In this document: positions 43,101 through 52,677 of the stretch, in pieces
Layout: every line of letters starts with the position of its first letter
Numbering within the stretch: the stretch's first letter is position 1
Origin: Pedobacter sandarakinus
GTDB lineage: Bacteria > Bacteroidota > Bacteroidia > Sphingobacteriales > Sphingobacteriaceae
Reading direction: 5' to 3'
Assembly: GCF_026240095.1 (NCBI RefSeq)
Contig: NZ_JAPIVG010000004.1
Span: 1 to 64,000, forward strand
Length of the DNA: 64,000 bases
Position numbers and translations under genes: made by a program
The notes under the pieces: generated by a model
Seen by the model: only the letters and a program-made list of their open reading frames with translations
Database searches by the model: none
Told to the model about the DNA's origin: nothing

Positions 43101-44210
43101 GCTCCCGGGCTTGGTTTCTAAAAAAGCACTCACTGCATTTCCGGAAAGCGAATTTTTGACACCCGATGGATAGTAAAATTCAAAACTTAGGCTATTGCCG
43201 TGATAATAATTTAGTCCACCGAAATAAGTTCCTGCCCAAATTCCACCTTCTTTATCTTTAAAAACCTTATAAACCGCATCATCGTTGATACTAAACGGAT
43301 CATTATTTTTATTTTGATACACCGTAAATTGCTGATTTTGTGTATCGAGGACATTTAGTCCTTTTTCGGTACCGAGATAGAGTATGCCAGGTTTAGGTTC
43401 ATATATTGCCCTTACAATGTTATCACTGATCGAATTTGCAGGACCTTTCTGGTAGGTTTTGAAAGTATTGGTTGCTTTATCCCATACATTCAGCCCCCCA
43501 GCCATTGTCCCGATCCAGATATTGCCAAAATGATCCTTATACAAATCTAAAATTACATTGCTGGATAGACTGCCTTTTTCGGCTTTGTAATGGCGTAATT
43601 GGTTAGTTTTAGGGTTTAAAACATCGATACCTTTTCCGTAAGTTCCTATCCATAAATTACCTGAATCATCCTGAATGATTTTGGCAATTTCGTTAGATGA
43701 TATTTTTAAACGTGAATTGGTAGCATAATTAATGATTTTTTTGGTTTTAGGTTGATAGCGATAAACGCCTTTTTCTTTTGTGGCAATCCAAATCTCGCCG
43801 TTTGCACTGCGAAAAATATCATTCACGAAATAATTTTCGACAGGTTTAAAGGCGGTGAATTTTTCAGTTTGGAGGTCAAAAATAAAAATCCCTTCATCTG
43901 TACCAATCCAGAAGGTTTTATAATCAAATTTGAAGATTTTTCTAATGAAATTATTACCAATACTACCCTGTACACCTTTTTGATGCTGAAAAGATTTAAA
44001 ATTATATCCATCAAAGCGACTTAAGCCATATTTGGTTCCAAACCACATATAACCCTGGTTATCCTGCTGAATATCCCAGATGGTGTTGGCACACAAGCCA
44101 TCCATCACAGTGTAGTGTTTAAAGAATATTTTTTGAGCAAATGTGTTAGTGCTCAAAAAACCGATTATAAAAAGGAACAGGGCTAACGCCCTGTTTATAT
44201 TCTTGTTCAT
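40179..44210 (-). CDS. Hybrid two-component system regulator (HTCS)
   Basis: A protein of 1343 aa with the full HTCS layout. After a signal sequence the periplasmic part is two 7-blade propellers of repeated IWIGTxxGGLN strands (about 30-700) and a Y_Y_Y domain (about 700-780). One membrane helix lies at about 787-806. A histidine kinase domain follows with phospho-acceptor H843 (AMAHEIRTPL) and ATPase blocks NLLINAFKFA and GGTGIGLALAKSL. A receiver domain has D1132 (VISDVMMPVMDG), and an AraC-type helix-turn-helix closes the protein (about 1234-1330). It should sense an oligosaccharide in the periplasm and activate the operon in which it is the last gene. Confidence 0.95.
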   Translation of the reverse strand: MNKNINRALALFLFIIGFLSTNTFAQKIFFKHYTVMDGLCANTIWDIQQDNQGYMWFGTKYGLSRFDGYNFKSFQHQKGVQGSIGNNFIRKIFKFDYKTFWIGTDEGIFIFDLQTEKFTAFKPVENYFVNDIFRSANGEIWIATKEKGVYRYQPKTKKIINYATNSRLKISSNEIAKIIQDDSGNLWIGTYGKGIDVLNPKTNQLRHYKAEKGSLSSNVILDLYKDHFGNIWIGTMAGGLNVWDKATNTFKTYQKGPANSISDNIVRAIYEPKPGILYLGTEKGLNVLDTQNQQFTVYQNKNNDPFSINDDAVYKVFKDKEGGIWAGTYFGGLNYYHGNSLSFEFYYPSGVKNSLSGNAVSAFLETKPGSIWVGTEDGGLNYFNAADKTFKKFPFQANQDSLSYHNIHALYKDKEGNIWVGMYTGGLNILNPKTGKIKRYKSDPNRANTLSDNSIYSIDEDRQGRIWISTISGLNLYDKEKDSFIRIKGKNLDKSCIYQVYQDKDSIIWIATYDNGLIRMDKNGGLTQFAYSSSSNSISANKVICILDDDEGNLWLGTDGSGLNVLNKKTGKFITYDQANWVKSAVIYGIVKDNTGKMWFSTNNGVFEFDPKSKTNRSFGKWDNLQSQQYNYKAFYKDTSGKLYFGGINGFNSFHPGDVKKPLAIPRISFTNFQLFNKDVEVRNDGVLKRSINYTDEIILAYNQSVLSIEYASLSFIAPNKVNYAFKMEGFDKNWNHVGGQRKATYTNLPPGEYTFMVKELDELSPSRAPVSTLKIVISPPFYKSLPAYMLYLIAIVLGLIWLRKYIYNKERKRNQIKLERLKNKSEQDFYKQKIEFFTAMAHEIRTPLSLIIAPLEKLLGKKEKDPDTFGQLQVMEENSDRLLTLVNQLLDFRRIESDIFEIHVEKIDLVYLVHSIKDRFLPMAEKNALEFSINSQFQKMEVCVDQEAVMKILSNLLINAFKFARKKLEIGINDFQISATGEKMISISIEDDGIGIPKKQLDSIFKKFFKVSNEEHHYTNLGGTGIGLALAKSLTEKHGGSLKVESIEGAKTIFTVLIPFKEEIKIEESDTIEIADNEGQQSVLLVEDDPALLDFLYKSFLSDGYHVVKSKNGAEALKKLDKNHIDIVISDVMMPVMDGIELCKTIKNDINFSHLPVVLLTAKTNTEAEIAGLESGADAYIPKPFKWKQLSLLVKNLLELQSNLKLRFAQNPFETTDILIAGTRDKKFLENITQIIEERISDPQLSVEDLGKELGLSRSSLYKKLKSKTGYVPNEFVRLIRLKAAAKLLTQQEYNISEIGYMVGFSSHSYFSKCFFSQFKLTPSEFAESYKNDATPDEKSHL

Positions 44211-44273
44211 TAATGTTTCTTTATTGAAGGGTTCTCAATATAATAAATCTCCAATGTTTTGCATCCTAAAATG

Positions 44274-45359
44274 CTATTTTATTCCGTTTATCTTTTTGAT
44301 AAATTCCACTTCATCGGGTTTATAGGCCGTTCCATCTTTTCTAAAAATATCGTGAAACCACTCTTTCGGTTCCGCACCATCAGCCATTGGGGTATCCCAG
44401 GCATATTTGGTATTTGATTTTCCATCTACCAAACCCCAGTTAATAGCGCCTATATTCTCTTTTTTGAGTATCGGCATAACATTTTCGAAACGACTTCCCC
44501 GGCTTCTGGCCATGTATTCAGTACAAATCATTGGTCTGCCATGCGTCTTTAGCATATCGATAACCCTTTGATGCCATTGTGGTTCTTCATAGTCGTGATA
44601 AGTGATAACGTCCGAATTTAACGCCTGGAATGCATTTAGCTCCCGATAATCCCATGCCCACAGGCCGGCGCTAATGGGTTGCGAAGGATTAACAGCTCTT
44701 GCCCAAGAAAATATGGCCTTTAATAATGGCAGTGAACTGGTAAGCTTACCAGAATTGCCTGGTTCATTATATAAATCCCACAACAAAATCCGATCATCGT
44801 TCTTAAAACGGTTCATTACGTCTTTTACATATTTTTCCAATGCTGGAAAATTTTCCGCATTTTTTGAATTTGGGTCTCCGGGATCTTGCACCCAACCAGA
44901 ATTATGGATGCCGGGCTTCGGAGCTGGTTGTTTTCCAATGGTACCTTGTTTATTCCAGCAATCATCAAAAAACACAAAGATGGTTTTGATCTGATGCTTG
45001 TTGGCAATGGAAAGATATTGATCCATTCGTTTTTTGAATCCCTCGGGATCTTGTTTCCAGGCCAGGCTATGCAGATAAACACGCATCGTATTAAACCCTA
45101 TTCCGGCTGCCCAACCCAGTTCTTTGTCTATTGTGGCAGGATCGAAGGAATCTTTTTGCCACATTTCTAGCTGGTTGATAGCGGTGCTAGGTAAAAAATC
45201 AGCACCATTAATCCATTTATATTTCTTGTACCAGGCATTTGCCTTTTCTATTGACCAAACTTTACCAACTTCTGTAGTTTTAGTTGTAGTTTGAGCATGC
45301 ATTGTCATCCCTAAAAGGAGGGTTAACGACATGAATGCAATTAAAAATTTCTTGTTCAT
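44274..45359 (-). CDS. Clan GH-A glycoside hydrolase
   Basis: A protein of 361 aa with a signal peptide (cleavage near MHAQ, residue 23). Acid/base E199 in LWDLYNEPGN and nucleophile E281 in MICTEYMARS fit clan GH-A enzymes (GH5-like). Such proteins are often annotated as 1,4-beta-xylanase or cellulase-family enzymes; the substrate is inferred from the neighbouring GH43 genes. It is the fifth gene of the SusC-SusD operon, 63 nt before the HTCS gene. Confidence 0.8.
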   Translation of the reverse strand: MNKKFLIAFMSLTLLLGMTMHAQTTTKTTEVGKVWSIEKANAWYKKYKWINGADFLPSTAINQLEMWQKDSFDPATIDKELGWAAGIGFNTMRVYLHSLAWKQDPEGFKKRMDQYLSIANKHQIKTIFVFFDDCWNKQGTIGKQPAPKPGIHNSGWVQDPGDPNSKNAENFPALEKYVKDVMNRFKNDDRILLWDLYNEPGNSGKLTSSLPLLKAIFSWARAVNPSQPISAGLWAWDYRELNAFQALNSDVITYHDYEEPQWHQRVIDMLKTHGRPMICTEYMARSRGSRFENVMPILKKENIGAINWGLVDGKSNTKYAWDTPMADGAEPKEWFHDIFRKDGTAYKPDEVEFIKKINGIK

Positions 45360-45389
45360 AGTTATTTAAATTGCTAAATATTTGCCAGG

Positions 45390-46433
45390 TTATTTTTTTT
45401 CTGACGGGATAGCCAATTCTTGTGAGGTTTTAATTGGGATACCAAAATTGGGAGAACCATCAGCATTCCAGGTAAATTTTTGCGCTCGCGGAGATCGCTG
45501 ACCGCCGCAACCCTGCCCTGCGGCCGAATTTGCATGATATAGAATCCAGTCTTCTTTCCCATCTGGAGATTTGAAGAAAGAATTGTGCCCCGGAGCGTAT
45601 ACACCATTCTCTGGCGATTGCTTAAACACCGGCTGTTTACTCTTTACCCAAGAATTTACATCTAAAATATCTTTCCCTTTCAAGGTAAGCATCCCTAATG
45701 CGTAGAAGTCTGTCCAACAACCACTAGCAGAATAAATGAGAAATACTTTGTCATTATTCATAAGAATTTGAGGACCTTCATTTACATCAACATGCGGCGG
45801 GTTGCTATTTACCCCCAAATCGCCATGCTTTTCCCATTCAAATTCTGGCGAAGAGATTTTGTGTCGTTCTCCGTCGATAGTCCAGGGATTTTTCATTTTG
45901 GCAATATAAATTTCTTGTTTTTGGTTAATATCTCCTTCCCATCCGGCCCAAACCATATAGAGTTGGTTTTTATATGTAAAAACAGATCCATCTATCGCCC
46001 ACTTGTTGGTAGCATCTCCCACTTTTCCCTTAAAAGTCCATTCACCCTGCATAGGATCCTTGCTGGGGTTTTCAATAACGTACATTCGGTGATTATTGTT
46101 ATTACCATCATCTGCAGCAAAGTACATATACCACTTGTTATTAATAAAGTGAATTTCAGGTGCCCATAGTTCTTTAGAATATGCAGTGCCTTTTGGTGGC
46201 GTAAAAACAACTTTTTTTTCAGCTGTTTTTAAATCAGCCAGATTCTTTGTTTTCCAGATGGTCAAGTTACGTTGCGTACTATTTGTATAATAATAGTATC
46301 CGTCTTTATAGATACTCCAGGGATCTGCGCCAGAAGGCAAAAGCGGATTGGTAAAGGTTTGTGCAGTGCAAGCATTCGCCATTAACAAAAATATGCCTAC
46401 AAAGATGGGTGTTAATGCATTTTTTTTAATCAT
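45390..46433 (-). CDS. GH43-family arabinosidase/xylosidase, first copy
   Basis: A protein of 347 aa. The GH43 triad is visible: general base D37 in LPSGADPWS, pKa-modulating D148 in NKWAIDGSVF and general acid E219 in VNEGPQIL. Its N-terminus (FLLMANACTAQ) fits a lipoprotein or a plain signal peptide. It is about 45 percent similar by eye to the next gene (NEGP, APGHNSFFKSPDGKEDW, LYHANSA). Alpha-L-arabinofuranosidase is the best guess for a member with this YYYYTNST start. The gap to the second GH43 gene is 4 nt. Confidence 0.85.
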   Translation of the reverse strand: MIKKNALTPIFVGIFLLMANACTAQTFTNPLLPSGADPWSIYKDGYYYYTNSTQRNLTIWKTKNLADLKTAEKKVVFTPPKGTAYSKELWAPEIHFINNKWYMYFAADDGNNNNHRMYVIENPSKDPMQGEWTFKGKVGDATNKWAIDGSVFTYKNQLYMVWAGWEGDINQKQEIYIAKMKNPWTIDGERHKISSPEFEWEKHGDLGVNSNPPHVDVNEGPQILMNNDKVFLIYSASGCWTDFYALGMLTLKGKDILDVNSWVKSKQPVFKQSPENGVYAPGHNSFFKSPDGKEDWILYHANSAAGQGCGGQRSPRAQKFTWNADGSPNFGIPIKTSQELAIPSEKK

Positions 46434-46437
46434 GATA

Positions 46438-47529
46438 TTATTGTTCTCCAGAAGGTTTATTAATTTGAAGTCCTGTTGCTACCGGTTCACCAAAATCCGG
46501 ACTTCCATCTGCTTTAAAACTAAATTTCTGCATTCTAATATTTCTCCGATCAGCACATCCTTGGTTAGTTGCAGCGTTTGCGTGGTAAATTAACCAATTT
46601 TCTTTTCCATCGGGCGATTTAAAAAAAGAATTATGGCCTGGTCCGAAGGCATTGCTTTGTGGTTTTTTAGAAAACAAGGGTTGATCAGACTTTACCCAAT
46701 CGGCTTTTGTTAGTGGATTACCGCCTGGTTTTAACGCCAGCATTCCCAAAGCATAATCGTCGGTTCCACAGTAGCTTGCCGAATAAATAAGGAAAGATTT
46801 GTCGTTGTTAGTAAGCACTTCAGGTCCTTCATTTACACCAAAACCATTTTTTTCCCATGCCAATTCCGGGGCGGTAAGCAGTGTTGCGTTTCCTTCTATG
46901 GTATAGGCATTGGCCATTTTTGCGATATAAATATTTTGGGTAAGGTTGGTATTGGTCAAATCTGGCCTTCCGCACCATAAGAAATACCGAGTTCCATTTT
47001 GTTCGAATACAGTGCCATCAATGGCCCAAAAATCTGCATTGGCGGCAAAAATCCTACCTTTTTCTACCCAGGTGCCTAAAGTTGGATCAGCACTGCTGTT
47101 TTCTATTACCCAGGTACGCTGGCTGATATCGCTGCCATTGCCTGCAGTATAATAGATATACCACTTACCATCTAGAAAAAACATTTCAGGTGCCCAAACA
47201 TTCCTGGAATTTGCACTTCCGGCTGTTGGTGTAAATACTGTTTTTGGCACGGCCGATGATAACTTAGACATAGCAGTTGTGGTGTACAATGCAATTGAGG
47301 TACCATTGGTTTGCAAATAGTAATAAACCCCATCTTTCTGAAAAACTGAAGGGTCTGCCCCATTCATTAATGGATTAGCAAAGGTGCCAACGGTACTTGT
47401 GGGTGGCGGTAGGGGTTCTACAGGAACAGGGTTATCAGATTTACCGCACGACAAGATTGCAACAGCAAATAAGCTGCACACCGCAATGCTGCATAGTTTA
47501 GACTTTCTTTGTTTGATCATGTTTAACAT
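46438..47529 (-). CDS. GH43-family lipoprotein, second copy
   Basis: A protein of 363 aa (an ATG three codons in is also possible). It is a lipoprotein: lipobox AILSC with C28, then a Pro-rich spacer (PVPVEPLPPP). GH43 residues are D59 in MNGADPSVF, D170 in FWAIDGTVF and the glutamate of VNEGPEVL. It resembles the neighbouring gene along its length, so the pair looks like a duplication with divergence, one copy anchored to the membrane. It is probably surface-exposed and trims arabinose or xylose side chains. Confidence 0.85.
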   Translation of the reverse strand: MLNMIKQRKSKLCSIAVCSLFAVAILSCGKSDNPVPVEPLPPPTSTVGTFANPLMNGADPSVFQKDGVYYYLQTNGTSIALYTTTAMSKLSSAVPKTVFTPTAGSANSRNVWAPEMFFLDGKWYIYYTAGNGSDISQRTWVIENSSADPTLGTWVEKGRIFAANADFWAIDGTVFEQNGTRYFLWCGRPDLTNTNLTQNIYIAKMANAYTIEGNATLLTAPELAWEKNGFGVNEGPEVLTNNDKSFLIYSASYCGTDDYALGMLALKPGGNPLTKADWVKSDQPLFSKKPQSNAFGPGHNSFFKSPDGKENWLIYHANAATNQGCADRRNIRMQKFSFKADGSPDFGEPVATGLQINKPSGEQ

Positions 47530-47595
47530 AGGAGTAATTTAATTAAAAGAACTGCATCGTAAAACTAATTGGCTTACGATGCAGTTGATAATAAC

Positions 47596-49131
47596 TTAAT
47601 ATCTTGGATTCTGTGTTAGGTTAGAATTCAGATCAATATCACTTTGTGGTATCGGATACAGCTCGTGCTTGCCCACTATAAAACCACTAAAATCTGCATC
47701 TCTCGTAGCCAAAGCTGGCCCCAAATCTCCCCAACGGGCTAAATCTGCCCAGCGCCAGCCTTCTCCTGCCAGCTCGGTTACGCGTTCGTGCTTCAGTTGG
47801 GTTAAAAATTGAGTTTGGTTTAAGCCTGGTTTAGCGGCGGTTAGGGTTGCTAATCCTGCTCGCTGGCGCACCCGATCTACCCAAGGATATGCCTCAGCGG
47901 TCCTGTTTAATCCATTTAAGCATTCAGCATACATTAAGTAAACATCCGCAAGGCGGATTAGACGGTAATTGTTTGGCGAACGAAATCCTTCCTGGTTTTT
48001 CCAGTGGTCGTTTAATAACTTACGAAACCAAACACCATTTGCATCAGGCCCATTGCCATAGCGACTCTGGAAAGTTTGTCCATAAACAATTGTTGCCGTT
48101 GGTCCAGCTGGATTGGCATTGTTGAATATGAACGATGCAGCTAAACGTGGATCCTGTGCACCGGCAACGGTTTGTTCCTGCAAAAATTCGTCTACCACCC
48201 ATCTGCGAGCAGCACCATCAGAGAAACCAACACCCGGAGGGGCGAAAAATTGTGAAATCGAGGTACCAGTATTGTTGATACGTGATTCATCTACGTCGTC
48301 ATCAGTGCTTTCTGACTGGTTTTCACTAAACTGAATTTCAAAAATAGATTCGCTGTTATTTTCTTTTGTGATGATAAAATTATCACGATAATCTGCTGTT
48401 AAACTATAGTTGGCGCTTCCGGCACCAGTTACTATATATGCAAAAGCGTCAGCCGCTTGTTGATATAACTTCTGCTGTAAGTAGGTTTTACCCAATAAAG
48501 CGTAAGCGGCGCCTTTAGTAGCCCTTCCCAAATCGGACGCAGGATAAGTAGCAGGCAGATCTGGAATAGCTTCCGTTAAATCTTTAGCAACCTGCGCATA
48601 CGCCTGCGCTGTTGTTGCATTCGCCGGTACATCCTTCGGTTGCGAGGGTTGCAGCATTAATGGTGGTCGACCATAATAAAGTGTGAGATTGAAATAGAAC
48701 AAAGCCCTTAAAAACTTCGCTTCTGCCACAATCCTCTTTTTCGTAGTCTCATCCATTTGGATATTTGGTACGTTTGCGATTACCTGGTTGGCTCTAAAAA
48801 CCCCTACATATAAGGTAGACCACGTTTGTGCAGTTAAACCATCATTATAATTGGTTTGATTGAAACGCATCAAATTGTTTAATCCGCCATCGCCTCCGGA
48901 ACCGAAGCCTTCATCAGATTTTAAAATACCATGGTAGAACATCCACCGAGAATATAAACTTGCCGTGCGATAAAAAGTACTGTATACAGCATTCACACCT
49001 TTTGTGGCATCATTACTTGTTTTCCAAAAACTCGCAATAGTTGGGGCATTTGGATTTACTGCATCAAAATCTCGCTTACATCCAGAAATGCTAGCGATAG
49101 ATGCGACTAATATGATGATATATTTTTTCAT
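47596..49131 (-). CDS. SusD/RagB-family glycan-binding lipoprotein
   Basis: A protein of 511 aa with lipobox SISGC (C18). The N-terminal block NPNAPTIASFWKTSNDATKGVNAVYSTFYR and the C-terminal LRLADVYLMYAECLN-like LIRLADVYLMYAECLNGLNR and GEGWRWADLARWG are typical of SusD. It caps the SusC transporter in the next upstream gene, 20 nt away, and helps bind the oligosaccharide at the cell surface. Confidence 0.94.
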   Translation of the reverse strand: MKKYIIILVASIASISGCKRDFDAVNPNAPTIASFWKTSNDATKGVNAVYSTFYRTASLYSRWMFYHGILKSDEGFGSGGDGGLNNLMRFNQTNYNDGLTAQTWSTLYVGVFRANQVIANVPNIQMDETTKKRIVAEAKFLRALFYFNLTLYYGRPPLMLQPSQPKDVPANATTAQAYAQVAKDLTEAIPDLPATYPASDLGRATKGAAYALLGKTYLQQKLYQQAADAFAYIVTGAGSANYSLTADYRDNFIITKENNSESIFEIQFSENQSESTDDDVDESRINNTGTSISQFFAPPGVGFSDGAARRWVVDEFLQEQTVAGAQDPRLAASFIFNNANPAGPTATIVYGQTFQSRYGNGPDANGVWFRKLLNDHWKNQEGFRSPNNYRLIRLADVYLMYAECLNGLNRTAEAYPWVDRVRQRAGLATLTAAKPGLNQTQFLTQLKHERVTELAGEGWRWADLARWGDLGPALATRDADFSGFIVGKHELYPIPQSDIDLNSNLTQNPRY

Positions 49132-49151
49132 AATTATTTTATAAATGGTTA

Positions 49152-52100
49152 TTAAAATCCAACACTTAAGCCAAATGAAACTATTCTGGAAGAAGGATAA
49201 TTTCCGTTATCTACACCAGGCTCTAAATTAGGATTGGCCCCTACAACATCTGGGTCTAATCCACTGTACTTGGTTATTGTGAACAAATTTTGACCGCTCA
49301 CGTATAAACGAGCACTACTGATGTTTGCTTTTGATAGTAGTTTTGCCGGAAAGCTATATCCCAATTCTACATTTCGTAGTCTCAGGAACGACCCATCTTC
49401 TATCCAACGGTCGGTGTTACCTCTTGCATTCTCATTTATTCCCCTGTCGTTGGCAGCAAACTGATATCCCAACCTCGGAAAAGTTGTATCGGTATTAGTT
49501 GGCGTCCAAGGGTTTATCGCTCTGCGATAGTTTGAATTTCCGTAGCTATCTAGTTCACGTAAAACATCATTGTAAAGTTTCTGACCAAATGCACCGTAGA
49601 GCTGCAACGACAGACTAAAGTTTTTGTAACGAGAGTTGAACTGCAGGCCAGATGTAAATTTAGGGAATGCGGAACCTGCGAACACACGGTCTTTATCATT
49701 GATATCATCATTTGTGCCGCCATCTACTGTATTTACGTAACGGATGTCTCCTGGTTTGGCATATGCACTTTGTGCTTTATGGGCTGTAATTTCTGCTTGA
49801 TTCTGGAAGATCCCATCAGTTTTAAGCACATAATATTCTCCGATAGAACGGCCTACCTGCGTTCTGGTATTTCCAGATTGGATATAATTTTTCGGCTGTC
49901 CGGTTTCGGCATCTATCCCTAAATTACCTAAAGACAATACCTTGTTTCTTACCACACTGATATTTCCGGCAACATCCCATGTAAATTCACCACTTAACCT
50001 CGGGCGATAAGCTAAATTTAACTCTACGCCTTTATTCTGGATCGAGCCAATATTCACAATTGGGTCGCCCTGCAAGTTACCCAGGTAACCAGGAAGTGGC
50101 TGACTTAATAAAACATCTTCTGACACTGATCTGAATACATCGAAATTAACGGTAAGCTGATCTTTGAATAGTGATGCATCAAAGCCAAGGTTAGTTGTTT
50201 TTTTCTTTTCCCACCTTAAATCGCCAGAGGCTAATTTAGCTTGTATTGCACCCGCATTGGTGGTTTGACCGCTGCCTAGCACGACATCTGGCGCCTGGTT
50301 TAAGAAACCAATGTATTGATATGGGCTTAGCGTATTAACACCAAGTGCTCCATAAGAACCCCTCAATTTCAAATCAGACACCCAGTCTACCTTGAAAAAA
50401 TCTTCTTTTGAGATTCTCCAGCCTAGTGCACCTGAAGGAAAATATCCTGTTCTAAACTGTGGTGAAAAACGAGAATCCTTATCAGCACGGAACGTAAAAG
50501 TTACCAGATATTTATCGTTATAAGTATAGTTTAATCGACCTAAATATGAATTAAGAAGACTTTTAAATAAAGTACCTGATGCATTTCTACCTTCGCCAGC
50601 AGTTGATGTGATAGTATTAAAGTAATCGCCACCAAACTGAGCCAATTTTATACCACTACCCAAGGTATTATCCGTTTGAGTGGTTTGTTCGGTATATCCA
50701 ACTACCCCGTTGATACTATGCTTGCCGATGTTGTAGTTGTAATTTAAGGTATGTTCTAGCAGATAACTTAAGAACTGACTACGGTTGTCGCTTAGCTGAC
50801 TAAAATCTGGAGACTGGTTTTGATACCAAGAACCATCTTTTCTAATCGACTTGCTTTTATCGAAACTAGTCTCAATACCAAAATTGAATTTATAATTTAA
50901 TCCTTCAATGATTTTAAAATCTACAAAAGCATTTCCCAAGATCTTTGCGAAATTCGATTTTACTGATGTAATGTTCGCAATTGCGATTTGGTTACGAGAG
51001 AAAGTGTTAATGTTCGCATTTGATCCATAGCCCCATCCGCCTGGATTGTTGGTAGAAATCAGGCTGTTGTCTTGCACGGGAATTAGTGGTACACTGGTAA
51101 ACATGTCGTACCATGGGTTCCCGGCAAATGCACCACCCTGGAATGGCGCTCTTGCAGTTGAGGTAGAAATAGCCATGTTTTCGCCGAATTTAAATCTGCC
51201 TTTCGTGGTTTCGGTATTTACCCTGAATGAAGCACGTTCAAATTCGCGAGCAATTAAAACGCCTTTATCTTTAAAATAACCACCCGAAATTAAATATTTA
51301 GAACCATTACCGCCTCCAGATACACTTGCACTATAGTCTTGTACCGAACCGGTTCTTAACGTTTCATCAACCCAGTTCGTATTGATGCGGCCATTATAGT
51401 TGGCTACTCCAGGCTGTATAGCCACTCCAGATGCCTGGTAAGCACGCGTATTGGTAGCGGCATACTCTGCTGCATCCATCATATCATAGGTTTTTGGTAC
51501 TTGTGAGATACTGTACCTTGAAGTAATGGAAATTTTCGCCGGTCCTTCTTTACCTTTTTTGGTGGTGATTAAAATTACGCCATTACCAGCTCTTGAACCA
51601 TAAATTGCAGCAGCAGATGCGTCCTTTAAAATTTGAACGTCTTCCACATCGTTAGGGTTTACAGTGGTATTTGGATCTGCAATCATCCCATCAATAACAT
51701 ATAATGGACTCGCATTACCAAAAGTAGCTAAACCTCTTATGTTAACAACTGCTTCCTGCCCTGGCGCTCCCCCATTTCTCACGGCTACGCCTGGCGCTTG
51801 TCCTTGCAGTGCTTCTGGCAAAGACCTGGAAACTAACTTTTCGGTATTTCCTGTGTTCACCGATCCCGTTGCTCCAGTTAAATCTCTTCTTCTAACGGTT
51901 TGATAACCAATAACCACAACATCATCTAAAGCAGTATTTGATTGCTCTAAAACCACATTAACGACAGTACTTGTACCCAGCACAACCTCTTTCGGATTAT
52001 ACCCGATATAGTTAAATACCAACGTAGAATTTTCAGGCACAGCTATACTATACTTACCATTTGCATCGGTAACTACTGCCCTTCCAACTCCTTTAACAGA

Positions 52101-52319
52101 CACTGATACACCTGGAAGCGTTTCACCACCAGAACCGGTTACTGTTCCCGTAATTTGAATATCTGCTTTGAATTTGGCGATAGACAAGCTATTGTTATCA
52201 ATCGATCGGGCATAATTTGGGGAAACCATTGCTGCTAATACGAGCGGAAACACGATGACTTTCTTAAAATTACTTACCTGATGGACTTTTAATAGATTAA
52301 GTAAAATTTCTTTTTTCAT
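49152..52319 (-). CDS. SusC-family TonB-linked outer membrane transporter
   Basis: A protein of 1055 aa. After an unusual long signal sequence, a carboxypeptidase-regulatory-like domain (about 54-130, ITGTVTGSGGETLPGVSVSV) leads to a TonB plug (DDVVVIGYQTVRRRDLTGAT, GLATFGNASPLYVIDGMIAD, ILKDASAAAIYGSRAGNGVI) and a 22-strand barrel. It imports oligosaccharides with SusD. It is the first gene of the polysaccharide utilisation locus. It does not carry a STN/FecR-type N-terminal signalling domain. Confidence 0.95.
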   Translation of the reverse strand: MKKEILLNLLKVHQVSNFKKVIVFPLVLAAMVSPNYARSIDNNSLSIAKFKADIQITGTVTGSGGETLPGVSVSVKGVGRAVVTDANGKYSIAVPENSTLVFNYIGYNPKEVVLGTSTVVNVVLEQSNTALDDVVVIGYQTVRRRDLTGATGSVNTGNTEKLVSRSLPEALQGQAPGVAVRNGGAPGQEAVVNIRGLATFGNASPLYVIDGMIADPNTTVNPNDVEDVQILKDASAAAIYGSRAGNGVILITTKKGKEGPAKISITSRYSISQVPKTYDMMDAAEYAATNTRAYQASGVAIQPGVANYNGRINTNWVDETLRTGSVQDYSASVSGGGNGSKYLISGGYFKDKGVLIAREFERASFRVNTETTKGRFKFGENMAISTSTARAPFQGGAFAGNPWYDMFTSVPLIPVQDNSLISTNNPGGWGYGSNANINTFSRNQIAIANITSVKSNFAKILGNAFVDFKIIEGLNYKFNFGIETSFDKSKSIRKDGSWYQNQSPDFSQLSDNRSQFLSYLLEHTLNYNYNIGKHSINGVVGYTEQTTQTDNTLGSGIKLAQFGGDYFNTITSTAGEGRNASGTLFKSLLNSYLGRLNYTYNDKYLVTFTFRADKDSRFSPQFRTGYFPSGALGWRISKEDFFKVDWVSDLKLRGSYGALGVNTLSPYQYIGFLNQAPDVVLGSGQTTNAGAIQAKLASGDLRWEKKKTTNLGFDASLFKDQLTVNFDVFRSVSEDVLLSQPLPGYLGNLQGDPIVNIGSIQNKGVELNLAYRPRLSGEFTWDVAGNISVVRNKVLSLGNLGIDAETGQPKNYIQSGNTRTQVGRSIGEYYVLKTDGIFQNQAEITAHKAQSAYAKPGDIRYVNTVDGGTNDDINDKDRVFAGSAFPKFTSGLQFNSRYKNFSLSLQLYGAFGQKLYNDVLRELDSYGNSNYRRAINPWTPTNTDTTFPRLGYQFAANDRGINENARGNTDRWIEDGSFLRLRNVELGYSFPAKLLSKANISSARLYVSGQNLFTITKYSGLDPDVVGANPNLEPGVDNGNYPSSRIVSFGLSVGF

Positions 52320-52677
52320 AATTGGTTTACATTATTTGTTGGTTAGGTAATGAATAGCAAAACATACATCTGGAAAGGCTTTTCCATTGCGTAAAATTTA
52401 GACACATTTTCATGGCTTGAGATTTTTGATTAATATTTGGTTAGCTACGTCGGTTAAATAAAGTATCTATTTAACAGACGCAATTTTAGAAATTCCGGAA
52501 GGGAAAGGATATAAAATTTGGTTATAATGCTAGCAAATTTGTGGATATAACACATGCAACAATGAGACACGAACAGACTTTATCACACATAACTCACTAC
52601 TTATAAGCACATTAGCAAAACAATACTTTTAATTATTGATAAAGCTTAATAAGAATTTCAAGAGTTGGAAAAAAACA
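52320..52677. other. Upstream region of the SusC operon
   Basis: This non-coding stretch must hold the promoter and HTCS-binding site. An inverted repeat TGGAAA-4-TTTCCA lies at 52371-52386, and TATGTTTTG lies next to it on the minus strand (one base too long for TAnnTTTG). No other structure was found. The segment next to the Crp-like gene is AT-rich. Confidence 0.45.

Noticed and set aside
52371..52386. Palindrome TGGAAA-4-TTTCCA in front of the SusC operon as an HTCS operator
   Set aside because: AraC-type regulators of this class usually bind direct repeats, and only one copy exists; kept only as a note in the intergenic entry.
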